DNA from: Oceanospirillum sp047518265 | GTDB lineage: Bacteria; Pseudomonadota; Gammaproteobacteria; Pseudomonadales; Halomonadaceae | Direction of reading: 5' to 3' | Assembly (NCBI GenBank): GCA_047518265.1 | Contig: JAKZRG010000053.1 | Location: 1-64,000, forward strand | Length of the DNA: 64,000 bases | Part shown: in pieces, positions 28,148-35,402 of the stretch | Layout of the letters: every line of letters begins with the position of its first letter | Position numbering within the stretch: the first letter of the stretch is position 1 | Notes under the pieces: model-generated | Database searches by the model: none | What the model was told of the DNA's origin: nothing | What the model saw: only the letters and a program-made list of their open reading frames with translations | Position numbers and translations under genes: made by a program

Positions 28148-28498
28148 TTACACCTCTTTGAGAATAAGCTCTACTTCTTTCCAGAAGTCTTCCAGTAACT
28201 GTCCAGGGGTTTCAAATTCGTAATTCAACACACGGTTTTCTTTATGCTTGTGATCCCAAGTCACAATCCTAGCCCCGAACTTTTTCTTTTTGGGTTTAAA
28301 ACCATGAGCGTTATCAATGCCAAAAATCCTAACATTGGACCGATCATGTAACGTCAGTGAGTAACTGATTCCATAGGGGATATGCTGGGTAACGGTCACA
28401 GATCGAGCTTCAAATTTAGTCCAATAACCATTATCCATAGGAAACACTTCGCCATTAAGTGCTAACAGAGTTTCCAGCCCATAATCCGTATCATTCAT
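28148..28498 (-). CDS. tumE: TumE-family (DUF6516) toxin
   Basis: The 116-residue protein starts MNDTDYGLETLLALNGEVF and contains MDNGYWTKFEA, YSLTLHDR, GFKPKKKKFGARIVTWDH and PGQLLEDFW, all typical of the DUF6516/TumE toxin family. ATG 28498 matches the family's usual N-terminus; a GTG at 28525 would add nine residues. It is coupled to the HTH gene downstream by a 2-bp gap. The TumE toxic mechanism is, to my knowledge, not firmly known. Confidence 0.8.
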   Translation of the reverse strand: MNDTDYGLETLLALNGEVFPMDNGYWTKFEARSVTVTQHIPYGISYSLTLHDRSNVRIFGIDNAHGFKPKKKKFGARIVTWDHKHKENRVLNYEFETPGQLLEDFWKEVELILKEV

Positions 28499-28530
28499 AT
28501 ATTTTTTAAAGCACCTGATACTCACGACAT

Positions 28531-28549
28531 GTTATCTTCACATGATAAC
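28531..28549. promoter_or_regulatory. Inverted repeat upstream of tumE-tumA
   Basis: GTTATC and GATAAC are separated by 7 bases, 32 bp upstream of the tumE ATG. It is a candidate TumA operator. Confidence 0.4.
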
Positions 28550-28691
28550 CCATATCGACTTATTCTCAACTGAATTATGCCCTATCTCCATAGCTATTCC
28601 GCCGGTTTTGATATCAGAGCAGGATCAAATTTAATTCCAACGCCAACTGATCCAATAGCATGGTTTCGCCTACATGGTCTTTAACCCCGCC

Positions 28692-29504
28692 TCACTCACT
28701 ACGCCCCATAGCAAGGCCACTCCATTTCCGCAGCATTGAGCGGGTATTATCAATCCGCATCAGGGATTCATTCATTACCATCCAGCCGCTGATCAGTACA
28801 TTGTCCATCTGCCTTAACAGCATATGGGCTTTTCTTGGCAGATAACGCTTAATCTCTTGAATAATCAGCTGACCATCATGGAAGGTTCTACCAAACTCTT
28901 TATACCGATACTCCAGCACCGAATCACCCAAAGCTAACTGGCCGGTTTGCTCCACCTCACCCGCTGGTAGGTAATCCCCTTCCAGCACATAACTCCCCAC
29001 AAACTGACGGGCACTATCCAACTCATCCGCTGTAATATCCGCCGCTGCATCCACACTGTAGGCCTTACGCAACTGCGCCCATAAACGCGCTTTAGCTGAT
29101 GTCCGTTGCTTACCTTGCAGATGACTGGTTTTACCGTCGATTAAACCGGCCAAACATTCATGGCCTTTTTTGCCGATAGGAGATTGGTTTGGCGCAACAG
29201 ACAACTGATCAAACGCCCGGATCACCGCCAGATGAAACTTAGCACTGATCCACATGGCATAAGCGTAAACAAGTTCTTTGCAGACGTAGGTGCCGCGATT
29301 TTTACCGCCATGGATAGTTTTGATAGCAAGGCAGGAATTGCTGCTTTGGGAAATTTCTTCAATCAATTCTTGGGTTTGTGCATTCGCGACAAATAAGCTT
29401 GGTCTGTGCTTATTCAGAGCATCACCAGCTTTGTGCAGATCATTCAGGGAGAACAATCCATCAAGAATTTGAATATCTTTGGAGAAGATTGAGATAACGG
29501 CCAT
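28692..29504 (-). CDS. Phage antirepressor-like protein with KilA-N domain
   Basis: The 270-residue protein has an N-terminal KilA-N domain (about 1-105; GLFSLNDLHKAGD, GTYVCKELVYAYAMWIS). A C-terminal region around 140-180 (RLWAQLRKAYSVD, then SARQFVGSYV) resembles the ORF6C/P22 antirepressor C-terminus. ATG 29504 has AGGAGG seven bases upstream; ATG 29543 would place this Shine-Dalgarno inside the gene. The structured leader upstream is like that of C4-regulated ant operons of phages P1 and P7, so it is probably an antirepressor kept silent by antisense RNA. Confidence 0.85.
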   Translation of the reverse strand: MAVISIFSKDIQILDGLFSLNDLHKAGDALNKHRPSLFVANAQTQELIEEISQSSNSCLAIKTIHGGKNRGTYVCKELVYAYAMWISAKFHLAVIRAFDQLSVAPNQSPIGKKGHECLAGLIDGKTSHLQGKQRTSAKARLWAQLRKAYSVDAAADITADELDSARQFVGSYVLEGDYLPAGEVEQTGQLALGDSVLEYRYKEFGRTFHDGQLIIQEIKRYLPRKAHMLLRQMDNVLISGWMVMNESLMRIDNTRSMLRKWSGLAMGRSE

Positions 29505-29611
29505 GATAGCCTCCTGTAGGTTCTTCGAATAATAACGCCCCATTTCGACGTGGGTGCCGGGAGGTTCGAAACGGTCCTACAAACCGCGAGCTTATTTCCC
29601 CGAAGGGTATT

Positions 29612-29690
29612 TTATTCACTGCCCTCCCGACCGAACTGGCGTATTACGGACGCAACTCGGGCAGGGGTTTTACACCAAATTTTAGGCATA
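29612..29690 (-). ncRNA. C4 antisense RNA-like leader
   Basis: CTGCCC (29619-29624) pairs with GGGCAG (29659-29664), enclosing an inner GCGT/ACGC hairpin. Inside the outer stem lies CGGGAGG (minus strand), complementary to CCTCCCG at 29558-29564, a site between this element and the antirepressor Shine-Dalgarno. P1/P7 C4 RNA is processed from the same transcript and pairs in this way with the icd/ant leader. Exact ends are approximate. The identification rests on layout, complementarity and the KilA-N gene downstream. Confidence 0.6.
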
Positions 29691-29750
29691 AAAAAACCAA
29701 CGCTTACGGGGCTGGAATAACCGTGTAGGACTTAAAAGAGGTTTCGACGC

Positions 29751-29774
29751 CTCAGCCCTAAGGGTAGGGCTGAG
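29751..29774. terminator. Perfect hairpin between the DUF4062 gene and the C4-like leader
   Basis: CTCAGCCCTA and TAGGGCTGAG form a 10-bp perfect stem with a 4-base loop, 35 bp downstream of the DUF4062 stop. There is no T-run. It may end or attenuate the upstream unit, or be part of the structured leader. Confidence 0.45.
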
Positions 29775-29808
29775 TGGGGTAGGGTGTCAAGGGGAAAGGT
29801 TTGGAGTA

Positions 29809-30909
29809 TTAATCAACAACGATATATTCACTAAACACTTTCAATAAAGCAGCTTTTCTAGATTCAACATTTGATTTAATAACGCTTAAATATAAAGAGC
29901 GAATTTTATCTAAGTCATCATCAACTAACATCATTGCAGCTCCCTCAAATTTACTTTTAGGCCCTCCAATGTATAAGAATAGCCTCCCATCTCCCATTGT
30001 ATCCATAACACCAAATTTACCTAATTTATCTAGATATTTTTCAAAGCTATCCTTCGGAAGAACATTTGCCATATGATTTATATCACTCTCCTTAAAATGA
30101 AGAGAAAATTCATCTTCTGAATTATAAGAGAGATCATTATTATGACCAATAAGACCTTTAATATATTTTTTTAACACACCAAAAAACTGCTCTATATCAA
30201 CTAAAATTTCAGAATCATGAATCAAGATTTCTGTCTTTTCATCTCCTAGACTTTCCTTATGTAAACTTCCAACCAATGCCTCAAGCTTAGTTGTAGATCC
30301 CGATAGTTTTTCAAGCATTTTGGTCAGGCCTTCTACTTTATCAATTTCCTTCCTCTTCTGAAGAAAGGAATAAAACAAACCAGCCCATTGTTTTTTAAGA
30401 TGCCCTTCAATTTCAGAAAATGAGCAGTATGATTCAATGGCATTACCCTTTTCTGAGCGCTGTACTTCCTCTACAAATGTAAAGATACTAAGTGCATCAT
30501 CTTGCTTATGTATCGCAGGATAGGTGATCTTTTTAGCAAAATTTTCATCTTGATTTCTGACGTTTTCTTTAAAGTAAAACTGAGCATCCAGAACATCTTT
30601 TTTTACAAAGGCAAAAATAGGGAGATTATGCCTACGAGCGGCATGGTACTCAGCTTGAGTGATTGATTCTCCCTTGCCACCCCTGAGTTTGCCACCAAAG
30701 CGGCCGGAGATGATCAGCACAAAGATATCGCAGTGTTCAACCTCTTTTACACAAGCATCGTGGGTGTGTTCATCTGGATCATAGAAAACATCACTGAATT
30801 CACTGAGGATAGGCTGGAAACCATAGGACGAGATAAAGCGTTCTAATTGAGAACGCTCTTCAGCCAGGTCATAACAGGTGGAACTAACAAAAACTTTTGG
30901 AATTGCCAT
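29809..30909 (-). CDS. DUF4062 (TIR-related) protein
   Basis: In this 366-residue protein, residues about 4-105 form the DUF4062 domain (KVFVSSTCYDLAEERSQL, HCDIFVLIISGRFGG, SITQAEYHAARRHNLPIF), a TIR-like Rossmann fold found in many bacterial conflict proteins. The remaining ~250 residues are helical with no family I recognise. ATG 30909 is preferred over GTG 30918. It is the third of three closely spaced minus-strand genes (zinc-finger, membrane, DUF4062). A defence-type nucleotide-handling role is inference; catalytic residues are not certain. Confidence 0.8.
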   Translation of the reverse strand: MAIPKVFVSSTCYDLAEERSQLERFISSYGFQPILSEFSDVFYDPDEHTHDACVKEVEHCDIFVLIISGRFGGKLRGGKGESITQAEYHAARRHNLPIFAFVKKDVLDAQFYFKENVRNQDENFAKKITYPAIHKQDDALSIFTFVEEVQRSEKGNAIESYCSFSEIEGHLKKQWAGLFYSFLQKRKEIDKVEGLTKMLEKLSGSTTKLEALVGSLHKESLGDEKTEILIHDSEILVDIEQFFGVLKKYIKGLIGHNNDLSYNSEDEFSLHFKESDINHMANVLPKDSFEKYLDKLGKFGVMDTMGDGRLFLYIGGPKSKFEGAAMMLVDDDLDKIRSLYLSVIKSNVESRKAALLKVFSEYIVVD

Positions 30910-30947
30910 GGATAGCACTCTGTAATAAAAATATAGGCTTCACACTA

Positions 30948-31448
30948 TTAGGAATCGTGAAACTCTCTAACTGGAAATCCATGTTTACCTTGTGATAATC
31001 GAGAAACAAGGGATCTTAGCTTTAGAAATAGTGCCTGTTTAAAAGGGAGCGTCCCTACAGATACAAATGACCTACCACACTCAAGCTGCACTAATAAACC
31101 GTAGACATTACCAAAATTACGAGAAAAATTATAATCCGTACCCTTAATTTCCCCTTTAAACGTTCTCCTACCTTCTATTTCTATAGGACACCCTATCTGG
31201 CTATTTTTTTTAGTCAAGCCATAAGCCCAGTGTACAGTTCCATCAGCCCCCACCTGCCCAATTGAAGAAACATTTATTGAAAAAGAAGAATCATTATTTA
31301 TCCATAATTCATCAATATTCTGACCAATCAATGACCGATGCTTCAATCTAACTCTATGCGCATCTTTTTTAAAATTCAAATAAAATGCAGCCATAGAAAA
31401 AAACAAAGCAAAAACTGATAAAACCAATGAAATATTTGCAACACCCAT
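30948..31448 (-). CDS. Membrane-anchored protein of unknown function
   Basis: The 166-residue protein has one hydrophobic N-terminal helix (about 3-25), a KK-rich boundary, and a soluble domain predicted to be mostly beta (LIGQNIDELWINNDSS, GGRRTF-like turns). ATG 31448 has AGGTG nine bases upstream; a TTG at 31484 would add a second hydrophobic stretch. The DNA is markedly AT-rich compared with chromosomal neighbours. It lies 38 bp before the DUF4062 gene and 50 bp after the zinc-finger gene, suggesting one unit. I do not recognise a family. Confidence 0.65.
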   Translation of the reverse strand: MGVANISLVLSVFALFFSMAAFYLNFKKDAHRVRLKHRSLIGQNIDELWINNDSSFSINVSSIGQVGADGTVHWAYGLTKKNSQIGCPIEIEGRRTFKGEIKGTDYNFSRNFGNVYGLLVQLECGRSFVSVGTLPFKQALFLKLRSLVSRLSQGKHGFPVREFHDS

Positions 31449-31498
31449 ATATAAAGCACCTATAAAAATAAAAAAATATTTCAATATTATTTAATAAT

Positions 31499-31798
31499 CT
31501 ACACTCTTATTTTGCGAATTAATGCGCTACCGAATGAACTATGAAAACGTTTTAATATCCGTTCTTCCTTAGTAATACCAACTGTTGCACCCGTCGATTT
31601 TTTTAGATCATTTATAGAAGTGCCACCAACTATTGCATCTGCCATCAGTTGCGGTAAAAGTTCACTAGCGCAGTGAGAACAGCAAAAAATATCAATAGCT
31701 CCCATCCATAGCGCACTGGCTTTTCTTTCTCCGCAAAACGAACAGTTTTTTTCCTTATCGGTCTCTTGATCACGTTCATGAATAAGCAATTGATACAT
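31499..31798 (-). CDS. Small C4 zinc-finger protein
   Basis: The 99-residue protein has two CxxC pairs (CSFCG and, 20 residues on, CSHC), a treble-clef or ribbon-type zinc site. A helical tail follows with GITKEERILKRFHSSFGSALIRK. The spacing differs from the ClpX N-terminal zinc domain, though it is reminiscent of it. ATG 31798 has AAAGG close upstream. It is first in the three-gene set ending with the DUF4062 gene. Function unknown. Confidence 0.6.
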   Translation of the reverse strand: MYQLLIHERDQETDKEKNCSFCGERKASALWMGAIDIFCCSHCASELLPQLMADAIVGGTSINDLKKSTGATVGITKEERILKRFHSSFGSALIRKIRV

Positions 31799-31933
31799 CC
31801 TTTACACAAAATGCAGACCATCCACACTTTCTTACAAACAAACTACCAGATCCCTCTCTCAAACCATCCTAGTAATAACCCTAGGATTATAGCTTTTTTC
31901 TGATACAGGTCAGTTAGTTAGGAATTCTGTCTC

Positions 31934-32473
31934 TCAAGCCGCTATCTTCAAAGCCTCCAGCACCCACAATGGCGGTGGCAATCCTTTCTCTTTCCGTTCC
32001 TGAATCTCGCGGTGCTGCTGATCAAACACTTCCTGATAGTCTTTGCCCATCAAGGCCATTTCGTCTTCGTAGGTGCTTAAGCCGGATTCGATTTTTAGAA
32101 TGGCTTCTTTGACTTCTTTCAGGCCATCAATGGCCAGTCGGCCTGATCCGATCCAGCGGCACCGTGTCCATGCGGCGGTGGCTTGGTAAAAGTCGCGCTT
32201 TGCGCCTTTGGGTAGTGTGACGATGCCACGAAACAGCATCTCTTCTAAGACCAGGCGGAAGATGGTGGTGGCTTTGCGTTCGGCTATGATCTTTCGGCGG
32301 CCCATAAAGTAACGCCAGCTCTCGCCTAAGCTGGCACGGGCGGCGCTGTAGCTCAGTTGTCTAAAGTCTTTGGATAGGGTTTCAACCGGTAGGTTTAGGC
32401 CTGTAGCCAGCAAGCGAGGTACGGAACCCTCAAGATCTACATAACCATTATCGATGTTGGCGAAAGTCTGCAA
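31934..32473 (-). pseudogene. 5'-truncated lambda-family phage portal protein (gpB)
   Basis: About 179 residues match the C-terminal part of lambda-type portal proteins: GLNLPVETLSKDF, LSYSAARASLGESWR, then TRCRWIGSGRLAIDGLKEVKEA and the IESGLSTYEDEMALMGKD tail. A complete portal is about 500 residues, so the first two thirds are missing. The only in-frame start is a TTG without a Shine-Dalgarno. The break lies near a 22-bp perfect palindrome. In lambda the portal is followed directly by gpC; here the gpC stub lies 4.5 kb downstream, past cargo genes. Confidence 0.8.
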
Positions 32474-32480
32474 ATTCAGG

Positions 32481-32502
32481 CGTTCCTCAGATCTGAGGAA
32501 CG
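32481..32502. repeat. 22-bp perfect palindrome beside the portal truncation
   Basis: CGTTCCTCAGA followed directly by its complement TCTGAGGAACG gives an uninterrupted palindrome, 8 bp upstream of the truncated portal frame. It could be an operator, a recombination junction or part of a terminator for plus-strand transcription. Confidence 0.6.
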
Positions 32503-32584
32503 GTGTATTTTATCCATTAATGATGCCTATATAAGAGGATACAAGCACCCTGTTAGCTTTTATAAGACACCTAAAATCACGGGC

Positions 32585-34300
32585 TTAAAACTCTGCCCTT
32601 AGTGCCAATAACCACTGACGCCCGGCTACTATCTGATCCCTTTTCAGATAATAAAGTTCATCCGTCAGATTCGTGACACTTATAGCCCAAGACATGTCTG
32701 ATATTGGTAATGATTGCCTAAAACCAAAGTTATAGACGGTATAATCATTAAAGATAGGCGGGCTATCTGTGCCGTATAAAGCTCGCTGAGCGTCCATGCT
32801 TATCCTAATATCCCACGGTAATCGAGCTAAAACGCTGGCCTTAAAGCGATGTTCCGGCCGCTCCACATCATCTTGATCCGAATGGCTTATATCGAGGTAA
32901 CTATAGGTCAGATCCAGATCTATCGGATTGATCTGACGGTTTTTCCAGCTCAGATCCAATCCATAATGCTGTTCATTCTCTGAGGTTTCGTAAAAACCCT
33001 CAAACAGCTTATCGCTATAGCGCTTAACCGTGGTTTGATAGACGACCAGTTCAACAAAGTTATCCTGCGTCACAAGGGGCTTATCAGCCTTCTTCTGAAG
33101 ACCTGTCTGCACCAACTGCTGATTGGGGTTTCCCCTGGCATCTTCAAATATCTCAATTAAGGTGGGGTAACGTAATGTATGGGCTACGGCGCCTGTCACT
33201 TTAAAATGATCTGACAAAAAATAATGTGCTTCAACTAAAGCCGAAGGATGTACTTCCTGTTCAAAATCACTGTATAGAGCAGCACCACTCATACGCAAAC
33301 CGTACTCCTTTACCGGTAACCACTGATACTCCATTACCATCTGATAAACAGTTTGCTCCTCTCGATTATTAGGTAAAACCGGAGGGGGTGGATTCCCTTC
33401 TGCCGCGCCTCCTGGAGGAGGTCTTTCAGGGGCACCATCTTCCCTGATTCGACGGACGTTATAACGTTGATTTTCTGCAAATACACCAGCATTAAATCTA
33501 TGGTTAGAAAACTGAGTCAACCATAGTAAGTTCACACCACCGTTCTGACTATCAGAGTCATCAAGGTATAGTTTTTTATCAAAACTGGCATCCGTGTATC
33601 TCTGTAACCCTTTATCTCTTTGTTGATAATAAGCCGAACTAAGCAAAGTATAATGATCACTAAACCGGTGGGAGAGGTTAAACTGAGCACCTGCTTTTTT
33701 CAGATCATCCTCACGTTCAAAGCGCACCACAGGTTCCACTGGCACCCCCTCTTTAAAGGGGATACCTCGCTCACTCTGGTTGAGCTCAATGGCAATATCC
33801 ATCTGAGTTTTTCGGTCTATTCGCCAGTTGAGATGGCTGTATAAACGATGCTTTGTTAAATCGCTGTTACTCTTACTATCCTCTGACTCATAGGGCTTTG
33901 GGATAAAGCCTTCAGGCAAGGCATAAGCACTCTGTCGAAATGATACCGCCGAGAGAGCAAAGTCCAAATCCCCCTTACTTTTGGCTATCTGGACTTCATT
34001 GAAGCGACGACCATCATTGCCTAAGCCAAACTGGGCAGCAAACTCTGGGGCTTGAGACCAAAGCAAGGAATTACTTTTTACACCACCAACAAAGCCGGAC
34101 TGATCAAACAAAGAACCCGGCCGCTGACTTTTACCTGCTCCCTTTTGATTTTTTAAAGCAGATGCAGGAAGAGCAGATATAGGAAGAACAGCACGCTCCG
34201 GTAAAGACGCCTTTTCCTCAGATATCGCAGCATGATCAACCGCAAAAACAAAAGCTGGCATTAAAAGCATCGGAAAAAGGAATACGCGTCGGCTTACCAT
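32585..34300 (-). CDS. TonB-dependent receptor-like barrel lacking a plug domain
   Basis: The 571-residue protein has a signal peptide (about 1-20), then only about 60 linker residues before outer-membrane barrel sequence. The end has the typical receptor C-terminus (AISVTNLTDELYYLKRD, terminal RAEF). A normal receptor has a ~120-residue plug between signal and barrel; no plug motifs and no TonB box are visible. A proline/glycine-rich loop lies near residues 290-310. The start at ATG 34300 is supported by the signal peptide. It lies inside the island, so its origin may be separate from the prophage. It may be a substrate-independent porin-like barrel or a degenerate receptor. Confidence 0.75.
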   Translation of the reverse strand: MVSRRVFLFPMLLMPAFVFAVDHAAISEEKASLPERAVLPISALPASALKNQKGAGKSQRPGSLFDQSGFVGGVKSNSLLWSQAPEFAAQFGLGNDGRRFNEVQIAKSKGDLDFALSAVSFRQSAYALPEGFIPKPYESEDSKSNSDLTKHRLYSHLNWRIDRKTQMDIAIELNQSERGIPFKEGVPVEPVVRFEREDDLKKAGAQFNLSHRFSDHYTLLSSAYYQQRDKGLQRYTDASFDKKLYLDDSDSQNGGVNLLWLTQFSNHRFNAGVFAENQRYNVRRIREDGAPERPPPGGAAEGNPPPPVLPNNREEQTVYQMVMEYQWLPVKEYGLRMSGAALYSDFEQEVHPSALVEAHYFLSDHFKVTGAVAHTLRYPTLIEIFEDARGNPNQQLVQTGLQKKADKPLVTQDNFVELVVYQTTVKRYSDKLFEGFYETSENEQHYGLDLSWKNRQINPIDLDLTYSYLDISHSDQDDVERPEHRFKASVLARLPWDIRISMDAQRALYGTDSPPIFNDYTVYNFGFRQSLPISDMSWAISVTNLTDELYYLKRDQIVAGRQWLLALRAEF

Positions 34301-34497
34301 TAAAATACCCAGATTAGAGCGTCAAAATATATTGAAATAATAATAACGCCCAGAGTCTACGGTATAGAGGTGTGAAAGACTACTCTACTTCAAACCAGTA
34401 AAAGAAAAAAGTCTCCTTTAAAAACAAGGTGCTACAGATACTCTTTTCTTTGATGACATGCTTTAACATTGAGAGAGTTTAGGTAAATTTCTGGCAT

Positions 34498-34522
34498 GAA
34501 AAAACCCGCGATCGGCGGGTTC
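34498..34522 (-). terminator. Terminator after the TIR gene
   Basis: On the minus strand AACCCGC pairs with GCGGGTT around CGATC, followed by T's, 15 bp after the TIR gene stop. Confidence 0.75.
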
Positions 34523-34536
34523 TTTATGAAAAAAAT

Positions 34537-34944
34537 CTAAAAGCGGGAAGCATCAGAGCCATTCAAATAATGGGCAACCTCAGGAGCCCACCATCTAAAT
34601 AAAGTACAATTAATACCTCTTAATTTCCAAGGTAACACCCCTGTACTACCAGGAATACGCATAGCGACACAGTTAATATTGTGAGAGATCACCAGTTCCA
34701 CTTCACGATCAATCCAAGGGCTACTATGGTCGTTGTTTCCGATCAAAAACAAAACACTGTCACAATCCTCCATCACATTACGTATCTCATGATCGATAAC
34801 CTCAGCCCCTAAATGAGACACTCTTTCTTCAATAGCAATAAAACGCCCTTTAACCGTGCCCTCATTATGTTGATTCCAGCTCTTTATCGATTCGCCCAGC
34901 TGCTTATCATTAACGTTATATGAAACAAATATTTTCTTAGACAT
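34537..34944 (-). CDS. TIR-like (DUF1863/MTH538-type) protein
   Basis: The 135-residue protein is a single flavodoxin-like TIR-related domain: KIFVSYNVNDKQLGESIKSW, SVLFLIGNNDHSSPWIDREVEL, then VAMRIPG and the PWKLRGIN end. The SSPWIDREVE motif is typical of DUF1863, the class that includes ThsB of Thoeris. ATG 34944 has GGAAGG upstream; TTG 34968 is not preferred. No ThsA-like gene is nearby. It lies at the island edge next to tRNA-Val copy 2 with its own terminator. A signalling-TIR defence role is inference. Confidence 0.8.
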   Translation of the reverse strand: MSKKIFVSYNVNDKQLGESIKSWNQHNEGTVKGRFIAIEERVSHLGAEVIDHEIRNVMEDCDSVLFLIGNNDHSSPWIDREVELVISHNINCVAMRIPGSTGVLPWKLRGINCTLFRWWAPEVAHYLNGSDASRF

Positions 34945-35159
34945 TACGCCTTCCCTAGAACAAACCAAACCTTCTCCAAGCGCTGCCCTATTGATTTAAG
35001 ATAAAGACAAAACCAATATTTAAATTAGCTTTATCTTAATAAAAACAGCCAAAAGAATATTGCCCAATATTACACCACAGACAGGTACAAAACCCACCTA
35101 AGAGACCTCTTCAGACCACTATAAATTATCTTACTCACGACATATTGTATAAAAAGGCC

Positions 35160-35187
35160 TTGCACAACAAAACGTTATGCGTATAAT
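35160..35187 (+). promoter_or_regulatory. Promoter of second tRNA-Val
   Basis: TTGCAC and TATAAT are separated by 16 bp, with the tRNA 15 bp downstream. The layout matches copy 1, with a better -10. Confidence 0.7.
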
Positions 35188-35190
35188 GCC

Positions 35191-35280
35191 CAGCCATAGA
35201 GAAGACGTGTAGCTCAGCTGGTTAGAGCACCACCTTGACATGGTGGGGGTCGTTGGTTCGAATCCGATCACGTCTACCAA
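35191..35280 (+). repeat. 90-bp direct repeat, right copy
   Basis: Identical to 27140-27229. Beyond it the promoter sequences are only similar and the terminators differ, so identity is confined to leader plus tRNA. Confidence 0.75.
35203..35279 (+). tRNA. tRNA-Val (GAC), copy 2
   Basis: The 77-nt sequence and cloverleaf are the same as the copy at 27152, with anticodon GAC and an encoded CCA. It has its own promoter and terminator, so it should be functional. Confidence 0.97.
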
Positions 35281-35285
35281 ATTTA

Positions 35286-35319
35286 AAAGCCCGTAACTCA
35301 ATGAGTTACGGGCTTTTTT
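35286..35319 (+). terminator. Terminator after tRNA-Val copy 2
   Basis: AGCCCGTAACTCA and TGAGTTACGGGCT form a 13-bp perfect stem followed by a run of T's. Confidence 0.9.
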
Positions 35320-35402
35320 GGTTTAAAAAGTATTTACCTCTTACTCTCACTGAGAATAAAAAATAATATTAATTTCCCCTCTAGGACTAAAATGAGGAGA
35401 AA

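Noticed and set aside
31499..31798. ClpX zinc-binding domain protein
   Set aside because: It has two CxxC pairs, but their spacing and the surrounding residues differ from the ClpX N-terminal domain, and no AAA domain follows.
34537..34944. Complete Thoeris system
   Set aside because: The TIR-like protein resembles ThsB in class, but no SIR2, SLOG or transmembrane ThsA-type effector gene is present between the tRNA genes.
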